The notes beneath the pieces are model-generated. The model was given only the letters and a program-made list of their open reading frames with translations. It searched no databases and was not told the origin of the DNA. Shown here piece by piece: positions 56,870 to 64,000 of a stretch of 64,000 nucleotides of DNA. Each line of letters starts with the position of its first letter. Position 1 is the first letter of the stretch. Origin of the DNA: Tricholoma matsutake (taxonomy: Eukaryota; Basidiomycota; Agaricomycetes; Agaricales; Tricholomataceae); assembly GCA_026075535.2 (NCBI GenBank), contig AP026541.1, positions 8,122,001-8,186,000 of the forward strand, in the 5' to 3' direction. A program made the position numbers and the translations under genes.

Positions 56870-58362
56870 CTCGCTGCGAATAGAAAAATCCTGCTCCTCT
56901 ACAACTTCTGACTTGATCTCCTCTGCAACCTGCTCCTTCGCTTCCTCGACATCTACAAGCACCAACAAGTCTTGGAGGAGTTCATCTCGCCCCTCAGGAG
57001 TTCATCTCGCCCCTCAGGAGTTCATCTCGCCCCTCAGGAGTTAATCTCGCCCCTCAGGAGTGAGCATGCGGATATCCTGAAGATGGGGACATGCTCCTGC
57101 CCTGTGCCCAGTTTCCCCACAGCGGTAGCAGAGATCCAACCTACGCGCACGGCTGCGGGCTGCATCAACATCCATTGGTACTGGGACATTGACGGCTGGT
57201 GTTAAGTCTGATGAACAGGAATGGGGTTAAGGTGGGGAAGGGTTCGATTGAAGGTGTAGGGTGCATGAGTGGTAGTTGGAGCATGGAATGCAGCATTAAA
57301 TGCCACATTTGTGAGTCGGTTCTTGTCACAGAGTGAAGCAGCTTCCTACCAAGCATAGATATCATTGTCTGCTGGGCGCCCTTCCAGCATCTGTGCAATC
57401 TGATCCTGAATTTCTCAATTGAGGCCCCATCAGAACTTCACCACCACTGGTAGCCCACTCCCATACCCTGCCATGTCCACCAAATCCTTAAACTCATCAA
57501 TATAATCATCCACGGATCGACGCACCTGGTGGTAAGAGGATGACTCAAGTCGTGTCACTGCTCAGTGGCGCTCATTGAGGGGACAAAAGTGGCGTGCAAA
57601 CTCGGTTTGAAAGTCACCCCAAGTGGAAAAGGGTAGAGAACTGAGTTCTTTAGTTTGACACAGAATATGGTCCACATAGAGATAGGTGCATTCAGATTTC
57701 ATGTATGTGAAGGCCCAATAAATTTTTGCAGCCTCATCGACGAATTGATGCGACTGGAGACTGATGTATAACTCACAGGAATTAAGGAATGCATGTCCCT
57801 GCGCATGTGCACCATTAAATTCAGTGGGGGGAGACAGTTTGATCTGGGTGCGCTCTTTAGTGGGTGCATTTGGCAGTACGTCATTGTTGGGTGCACTTGG
57901 AGTCGCAATGGGGGGAATATTGGTCATAGGATTAGTCTGGAGGGTCCTGATGAAAGTTTTCGATCGTAGATTTAAGCGAATTGATTTGTGCACGTATTCC
58001 GGAAACGTCGCCTTCAAGCGCGTCGAGGCGCTCGGATGCATCCATGTTGCTAGGGGCACGTTTGGTGAAAATGGTGGCACAGTAAAGGTGAGACTGTCGG
58101 GAATGGTGTGTAGGGAGTCTGTGGAGCTTTGGGAAGCGTCATCCACTCTGTACCTGCCTATCTTGGGCAGTGTGCTCACGATTTCGGGACTTAGGAGAGA
58201 GTTTTCTACTATAAGGGCAACCTCAGCCTCTAGCAAAGGGAAATCCAAAGTTAAAATTATACTACATATTACAGGGATTGGGGACACACCTAGCAAAGGG
58301 AAATCCAAAGAGAAAACTCTAAGGATCCCTTTGCTGATGCCCAGTATATGTGAAGACAACAA
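56870..58362 (-). pseudogene. Gypsy family B2 gag, decayed
   Basis: Includes LYISLQSHQFVDEAAKIYWA, FTYMKSECTYLYVDHILCQT, FSTWGDFQTEFARHFCPLNE and RRSVDDYIDEFKDLVDMAGY, aligning closely with the B3 copy at 62692-63520. In-frame TGA codons occur at NERH-stop-AVTRL and KF-stop-WGLN-stop-EIQD, and a TAG at YAW-stop-EAASLC. The 3' part has a four-fold 20-bp repeat (about 56980-57060). Confidence 0.8.
56980..57060 (-). repeat. 20-bp tandem repeat, 4 copies, in family B2 gag
   Basis: GAGTTCATCTCGCCCCTCAG occurs four times head to tail (the last with TTAATC in place of TTCATC). The B3 copy has one unit at the same place (63404-63423). Confidence 0.85.
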
Positions 58363-58889
58363 AAATCAAATAACAACCTAAAAATAGAAAAGGCGGAGAT
58401 AGGCAGATCAAGGCCACCAAATGACATCATACCAAGGGGTAGATGTCGGAAGGGGTACTCTGCCTCTAAATATAAAACTGTCAACATGCACAAACATGAT
58501 AGAAAGGGAAATTAGTAATAAAATCCAGAAAAATCATAGAAAATGAAGAATAGAAGGAAATGAAGTGAGGAAAAATATAGAACGAACGTAAAAAATAGGA
58601 GAAACGAGGTCTTTACACTCCCCCCCGTATTCCTATAGGAATCTGATAATTCCGATGATTCCGATGTCATTTTCACCAGCCAAATTGACATGAAATGGCA
58701 CATTTAGTCCTAGTCCAGTCTGATGTAGTCCAATCAGAGTCCGATTGGACTATCGGAATTTCCTAGGAATTTCTGATCATAGAAATCACATAGGACTAGT
58801 CCAAAGTTATGCTAAGACATCAGACAACATAGGATTCTGATAGGAATGAAAGCAGCCTTGCTTAGTAATATAGTATGAAAAATTAAATG

Positions 58890-58970
58890 CACAGACAAGA
58901 ATTGAACACTTGACTACATAAGATTATGTAAGCATAAACTGACAACAATACCATTAGGCTAAACAGTCAT
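58890..58970 (-). ncRNA. tRNA-like segment (left), probably SINE-like Pol III promoter
   Basis: On the reverse strand, TTAGCCTAATGG (58962-58951) fits the Pol III A box and GTGTTCAATTCTTG (58910-58897) fits the B box, about 52 bases apart as in a tRNA. The acceptor stem does not pair fully, so it is not called as a working tRNA. Confidence 0.5.
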
Positions 58971-59149
58971 TACAGGTAAGTGATCATCCTACACTACATA
59001 CTTTCCCGTGGGTGTGATGACAAAGCACATAGCTGTGTCATCAAACCTGCCAGCTCATCAACTCCCACCACCACCACCACCTCAACCCAGCAACTCCCAC
59101 CACTCCCACTTCACCCCCATCTCTAGATGAGCCCCCAAGACTGGAAACG

Positions 59150-60200
59150 ACTGGTTTCGATGCCGAACGACGCCCAAACGACGCAATCATCGTTTGGGCC
59201 ATAGTAAGTTTTTTTTTTCATTCATTTTTTACTTTTGTAAACTAACTAATTCATTTGTTTTGTTTCTAGGTTCTAATCTACATGAGTAACAATGGACTGA
59301 CGCGAGCCAAACCCACACCCAACGACGCCCCTGGCAACTCCCCTCCTCCCCATCAAAATGGGATGTGAGGGTATCAATCATGGTCAGGAGCATGGGGAGC
59401 AACACCAGGAGACCCCAGAAGGGGAATACCCGCCCGGTAAGCACCACCCGACCCCTCCCCTTGAGCCACGTCACTGACAAACCGACAACACACCCACCCC
59501 ATGCCTATGAGCTGCTGCTCGTAGGGTGGATCGTGAGTGCATGGACCCCCCACGACACCAATGACATCCAGCACCCCCCATCGCCGCTGTGAGCGACTGC
59601 TCACGGGGTGTATATGGGGTGCGAGAACACAGGAATGGCGTGGAGGGACAATGATGGCACCAAACGACATGCCTACAAGCAGCTGCCTGTAGGGTGGTTC
59701 GTGGGTGCAGACGATGAGGGGGATGAATGACAAGGGTGACAAAACAACAAGGGGAAAGGGAAATGATGACCAGAAGGGGAGACAATGGCAACACCTGCCC
59801 CACGCATGCCTACGAGCATCTGCTCGTAGGGTGTTTAAGGGGAGGGGGAGGGAGGGAGGGGACAATGGACAAACACCACCACCAACATACAATGCACCAC
59901 CCACCACCAGCCTCATGAGCAACTGCTCGTGGGGTGGATGGTGGGTGGAACAACGAGGGAGGGGAGACGAGGGAGGGGAGGGAAGCCACGGGGGAGGTGA
60001 GGTGAGGGAGGCGAGACACGATGGAGACAAGAGGGAGGGGAAACAACAGGACAGGGCTGATGAGATGGCCAATGCAACACACCACCACCCCCTCCCCCCC
60101 GTTTTGCGGGGGGGTGGGTTTTTTTTGTAGAATTTAAAATAGTATAATTAAATAGTATAATTAATTCTCCCCCTTGCGTTTGCATGGGGGGTTTTTTTTA
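59150..60200. repeat. GC-rich hairpin repeat, copy 2 (family R1)
   Basis: Starts near GCCCAAACGA-CGCAATCA-TCGTTTGGGC (10-bp perfect stem). A GTAAGT...TTTCTAG intron-like stretch follows, then five hairpins of the form TAYGAGC-n-TGCTCRTAGGG near 59508, 59587, 59671, 59809 and 59913. It ends with a CCCCCCCGTTTTGCGGGGGGG stem and an AT-rich tail. See the corresponding finding. Confidence 0.65.
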
Positions 60201-60338
60201 AATCTATATTAGTTATCTACTCCCTCGCGAAGATGTGAGGGCTCAACAATTTTTTTTCGAGCTCTTGTGAGAGAGGTTAAAAATAAGTGAACTAATCCTA
60301 AGTGCTTTAAATGGACTTTATATTACATATTTATTAAT

Positions 60339-60425
60339 GCTCCTGTGGCTCAACTGGTTGAGCACTTGTTTGGTAGTCATGTCATTTATATCCCAAGGTC
60401 TAGAGTTCAATTCCTGCTCTGCCCA
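60339..60425 (+). ncRNA. tRNA-like segment (right), probably SINE-like Pol III promoter
   Basis: GCTCCTG then TGGCTCAACTGG (60346-60357, A box), with a CTCAACTGGTTGAG D-arm-like hairpin, and AGTTCAATTCC (60404-60414, B box). Spacing is tRNA-like. The 3' acceptor strand does not match the 5' one, so it is a tRNA-derived relic or promoter. Confidence 0.55.
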
Positions 60426-60744
60426 TTTATTTTGTAAGCACTTTCATCAAGTTAAGTCTTCCAAAATGGTGTGGTATTCCAACTACTACCTGTTGGAATT
60501 GCATAGGACTTTACTTGGAATTTACTAGGAATTTCTTGGAAATAAAAGTACATGGTCATCAAGATACATTCTGATCGGATTCCTATCAGACTCCTAGGAC
60601 TAGTGTCAGACTAGTAGGACTCCTATCGGATTCCGATTGGACTCTTATCGGAAAACTCGGACTCCTAGGACTCTGATAGGAATATGGGGGGGAGTGCAAA
60701 GTTTATGGAGAAACACACAGGGCACCCTCCTAGTCCCCTTACAG

Positions 60745-61467
60745 ACAGGTACCAGTGATAGATCATGCCTCTAGATGTTTCCCTTCTTATCTTCTTTCAT
60801 TTATTCTATGATTTGCAAAGATTCTCTATTGTTTTATATCTTGCCTCATGTATTCCTCATGTTTTATTTCCTTTTTAGTATCACTTCTCCCAAACATATA
60901 TAGCCTTGTACTAGCTACTTAGAAGGACAGAATATATTGTCTTCTCACACCAATAGTCTGATTTAAGAGCCATTCTCTTGAGTCCAAGTGTCTCAACTTA
61001 GTCTTGAAGTTCAGTGTTTTACGCTGAATTTCCTCAAACTCCTCGTACTAGCTTCTCGAAACTATTGCATATCATCTATCCTCTCTCGACACCTTTCTAC
61101 ATCCTTATAGTCTATCCTCAGCCACCGTTGAAGGCATCTTCATCTTCTATAAAGGCCCTCAAACTTCTTTGAACATCATCGGACCTCCTCAAATACTCTT
61201 CAAACTTCATTAACTTTCCCTCAAACACTATTGCAGCACTTTGTATGCCCTCAATTGTTATCAAACTTCTCTCGAACGTCATCGCAACACTTTGAATACT
61301 TTTGAACCTATTCGAACTTCATCACACACCCTCTAGAGTTGTTTTCATACCCTTGGTTTACAGCGGTGATATTTAGTACCACCTTGCAACCTTCCTCTAA
61401 CTAGTGTTATACCATTCGAGCCCTTATAGTGGGTTTTGTTTGGGTTTCCTGGTCGAGTATCATCAAT
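60745..61467 (+). repeat. Family C LTR (copy 2)
   Basis: Nearly identical to 48577-49345, from GACAGGTACCAGTGATAGAT to GGTCGAGTATCATCA, but with fewer copies of the 19-20-bp repeat and a 12-bp insert (ACCACCTTGCAA). It directly abuts the B2 LTR start, so B2 probably inserted into this LTR. Confidence 0.75.
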
Positions 61468-63520
61468 GGTGTGACCCATGCTACACCCTATGGACAACAC
61501 TTCCCAAATCTCCACAGACTCCCAACACACTGTTCCCAACAGTCCCGCCTTTAGTGCACTGCCATTTTTGCCAAATGTGCCCCCTAGTTACATGGACACA
61601 TCAGACTGCCTCAACATGCTTGAAAGTGACATTACTGGAATATGCGCACAAATTGATTCTAGTGTTTAAGGGTCCAGTCCAGTTCGGTTTTTTGACCCAA
61701 AAATGTAAAGACTGCAACCTAAACCAGTCCAGGACCGACCCAGATACTGCTAGAACTGAACTGGACCACATAGGACCAGTCCTTTCCGGTTAAAAGACCA
61801 AAAAAGACCGGTTAAGACTGGTTCAGACCGATGTTTTGTCATGGAATTTGTTGTATTAATATAACCCATATGTATCTTAGCAAGTATTACCTGGACCTTA
61901 TAACCACTGTACAGATGTATAGACATTGTAATTCCCCATCATTCAGTCTAACCTTTAAGATATTTCATCAAGATTTGACTTGGCTACGATCAATATAAAA
62001 ATACAACTCGTGCTGAACACCAAGAAATGTAATGTGACAACCATAAATTATGTGATGCATAGCATGCATTGACAAACGGTGGGAGTATTATTATACATGT
62101 TAGTCCTATGATCATTAATAGAATCAAGCAAATGATCAACATATGAGTAAGATGAAATGAAAATCAATCTGATACAACAAAATACTCATACAAAAATAGA
62201 TTTGGTTATATCTTGTTCAATTCTTAACCATTTTTTATGAACCAGAGGTCGAATTCGCCGGATGTTATGTGGGAACATGGTCCAATATATGTTTCCACAA
62301 TAAAACCAGTCCTAACCAGTTTAGACTGGTTTTCTTCGGTTTTACAACATTTTTCAAAATGGAAAGACTGCTAACTGAACTGCAAAAGACCGGTCCATAA
62401 ATAGACCACTGGTCCAGTCTTTTCTGGTCCAATTCAGTCCAATTTCGGTCTTTTTTTCAGTCCTATGGACTGGACCCTTCAACACTAATTGATTCACTTA
62501 AATCTATGATCAAAAACTTTGTCAGAACCCTTCAGACTAGCTCTATGACCAATATTCCCCCCATTGCAACTTCAAGCATGCGGTGTGCCCAACAATGATG
62601 CACCGCCGAATGTGCCCAGATCAAACTGTATCCCCCTGTCACATTTAATGGTGCGCATGCACAGGGATGTGCATTCCTTAACTCCTGTGAGTTGTACATC
62701 AGTCTCCAGTCACATCAATTTGTTGACAATACTGCAAAAATTTATTGGGCCTTCACATACATGAAATCTGAATGTGCCTATCTCTACGTGGACTGTATTC
62801 TGCACCAAACTAAAGAGCTCGGCTCTCTATCTTTCTCCACTTGGGGTGACTTTCAAGCAGAGTTTGTACACCACTTTTGTCCCCTCAATGAGCGCCACCA
62901 AGCAGTGACATGGCTCAAGTCATCCTCTTACCATCAGGCATGTCAATCTGTGGATGACTATATCAATGAGTTTAAGGATTTTGTGGACATGGCAGGATAT
63001 GGGAGTGGGCTACCAGTTGTGGTGAAGTTCTGACGGGGCCTCAATCGAGAAATTCAGGACCAGATTGCACAGATGTTGGAAGGGCACCCAACAGATGATG
63101 ATATCTATGCTTGGTATGAAGCTGCTTCACTCTGTGATGAGAACCGACTCACGAATGCAGTGTTTAATGCTGCATTCCATGCTCCAACTACCACTCATGT
63201 GCCCTACACCTTCAATCGAAACCTTCCCCACCATAACCCCATTCCTGTCCATCAGACTCCTGCACCAGCCATCAATGTCCTGGTACCAATGGATGTTGAT
63301 GCGGCCCACAGCCGTGCACATAGGTTGGATCTCTGCTACCGCTGTGGGGAAACTGGGCACAGGGCCAGAGTGTGTCCCCATCATCAGGATATCTGCATGC
63401 TCACCCCTGAGGGGTGAGATGAACTCCTCCAAGACCTGTTGGTGCTTGTAGATGTCAAGGAAGCGAAGGATCAGGTTGCAGAGGAGATCAAGTCAGAAGT
63501 TGTAGAGGAGCAGGATTTTT
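61468..63520 (+). pseudogene. Gypsy family B copy 3 (B3), leader and gag
   Basis: Leader and early gag at 61468-61659 match the reverse complement of 58150-58000 in B2. An 828-bp hAT-type MITE then interrupts, and gag resumes at 62496: LYISLQSHQFVDNTAKIYWA, FSTWGDFQAEFVHHFCPLNE, QSVDDYINEFKDFVDMAGYG, TGA at 63031-63033, then RGLNREIQDQIAQMLEG, and a zinc knuckle CYRCGETGHRARVCPHH. The 5' LTR is absent; a family C LTR lies in its place. Confidence 0.8.
61660..62487. mobile_element. 828-bp hAT-type MITE
   Basis: Ends are TAGTGTTTAAGGGTCCAGTC on the left and the inverse of TAGTGTTGAAGGGTCCAGTC on the right. The 8-bp direct repeat ATTGATTC lies at 61652-61659 and 62488-62495. Excising it restores continuous family B gag sequence. 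Many ACCAGTC/GACTGGT and ACCGGT motifs lie in the outer 150 bp on each side, as expected of subterminal binding sites. No coding capacity. Confidence 0.85.
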
Positions 63521-63524
63521 CTAT

Positions 63525-64000
63525 TTGCAGCGAGTGAATCATATGCCCTCACTGCCTGTCCATAACCACTTTGAAGTTTTGTCAGTTGAATCTATGGAGA
63601 ATGAATCTATTTCCATGACTGTTCCCCTCTCTGACCCTTTGAAGTTGGCTGAAGACATACCTGCTCTATCTATCTCTCCCTCTGTCCCATGCCCCAAAAT
63701 TAAATCATGGGAGTGCAAACTACCACACAAATATATTGTTGCATCCACTCTCTCTACACATCCCTTGAACCTAGCAATTGAACTACAGACTACCGACACT
63801 GGACAGATACTCAGTGTCTCTGGGCTCCTGGACTCTGGTGTGACCAGTCTCTTCATCAATGCCCATCTCACACAACAACATCGCCTGAATACTCGCTCAC
63901 TCTCACATCTGATACCTGTTTATAATGTGGATGGGTCCCCAAACAAAGCTGGTGCCATCTGAGAGGTTGTAGACCTGGTCCTCCATTACAAAGATCATAG
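63525..64000 (+). pseudogene. Gypsy family B3 protease region, running out of the window
   Basis: NHMPSLPVHNHFEVLSVESM, ISPSVPCPKIKSWECKLPHK, then the aspartic protease core QILSVSGLLDSGVTSLFINA and IPVYNVDGSPNKAGAI. A TGA at 63960-63962 interrupts at the codon that reads CAA in B2, consistent with an ancestral CGA. The element continues past the window edge. Confidence 0.8.

Larger units (their letters stand above)
58606..60706. mobile_element. 2.1-kb TIR element with 8-bp target duplication, non-autonomous
   Basis: Flanked by GGAGAAAC at 58598-58605 and 60707-60714. Ends carry inverted CTTTRCACTCCCCCCCRTAT (left from about 58611, right to about 60701), with about five unmatched tip bases. 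The flanks are rich in GATTCCTATAGGAAT-like pieces in both orientations. No transposase frame is present. Inside are two tRNA-like segments pointing outwards and the second copy of the hairpin repeat R1. An 8-bp duplication suggests hAT; the family is not otherwise identifiable. Confidence 0.75.
58240..60744 (-). mobile_element. 5' LTR of Gypsy family B2, split by a 2.1-kb element
   Basis: LTR sequence is at about 58240-58605 and 60707-60744. It starts on the reverse strand with TGTAAGGGGACTAGGAGGGT (60744 down). Joining the two parts across the 8-bp duplication GGAGAAAC restores the uninterrupted order seen at 30757-30810. The inner border is not sharp by eye. The start abuts family C LTR sequence at 60745. 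Confidence 0.75.

Noticed and set aside
59374..60130. Open frames of 100-230 codons on both strands in repeat R1 copy 2
   Set aside because: Same reason: hairpin and low-complexity DNA with no conserved reading frame between the two copies.
60339..60425. A functional tRNA gene
   Set aside because: A and B boxes are good, but the acceptor strands do not pair and no clear anticodon arm forms. It is kept only as a tRNA-like segment.
38789..64000. Centromere or telomere sequence
   Set aside because: Chromodomain elements can cluster at centromeres, but nothing in the sequence alone (no telomeric repeat, no satellite array) supports either.

Overview
The window is nuclear DNA of a filamentous basidiomycete, most likely an Agaricomycete mushroom. 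The genes are cut by many GT-AG introns of about 45-60 bp, encode eukaryotic housekeeping proteins, and are packed back to back. The second half is saturated with chromoviral Ty3/Gypsy, Ty1/Copia, hAT, Tc1/mariner-like and Crypton-like elements.

Region 1 (about 1-25,830) is a compact gene block. In order it holds: mitochondrial ribosomal protein uL3 (-), an RRN6-like RNA polymerase I factor (+), a mitochondrial carrier (+), CCT4 (-), UFD1 (+), N-myristoyltransferase (-), an ING-type PHD protein (+), a small heat-shock protein that looks broken (-), OGG1 (-), NPR2/NPRL2 (+), UBA3 (-), RCL1 (+), a MET8-like siroheme enzyme (-), RBM22/SLT11 (+) and a YeeE/YedE sulfur-type transporter (-). Orientation alternates almost strictly. 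Six pairs are divergent, with 134, 92, 75, 71, 36 and less than 0 bp between start codons. OGG1 and NPR2 share one CATG palindrome as both start codons.

Region 2 (about 26,090-38,790) is a nest of mobile elements and broken genes. A Tc1/mariner-like element with 30-bp perfect terminal inverted repeats contains a retroposed fragment with a 17-bp target duplication and a hAT-like element with an 8-bp duplication. The hAT element itself contains a solo Gypsy LTR with a 5-bp duplication. Beyond it lie an LTR fragment, a truncated 14-3-3 gene fragment that kept its intron, a decayed XPG/GEN1-like nuclease gene and a Crypton-like tyrosine recombinase with a GCR1_C DNA-binding region.

Region 3 (about 38,790-64,000) is a retroelement mosaic. 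A chromodomain Gypsy (family A) is fused to a truncated Gypsy (family B1). Next come a GC-rich hairpin repeat, a third LTR element (family C, LTR plus gag), a Copia element inserted in that gag, and a reverse-strand family B copy (B2). The LTR of B2 is split by a 2.1-kb inverted-repeat element carrying tRNA-like promoters and a hairpin array. Last are a second C LTR and a forward B copy (B3) interrupted by an 828-bp hAT-type MITE. Nearly all in-frame stops in these retroelements are TGA where the family expects Arg (CGA), and two reverse transcriptases have YxDD changed to YxDN. Both patterns fit CpG decay (RIP-like or methylation-driven).

All calls rest on reading motifs and splice signals by eye. 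No database search or alignment program was run, so exon boundaries given as approximate should be treated that way.
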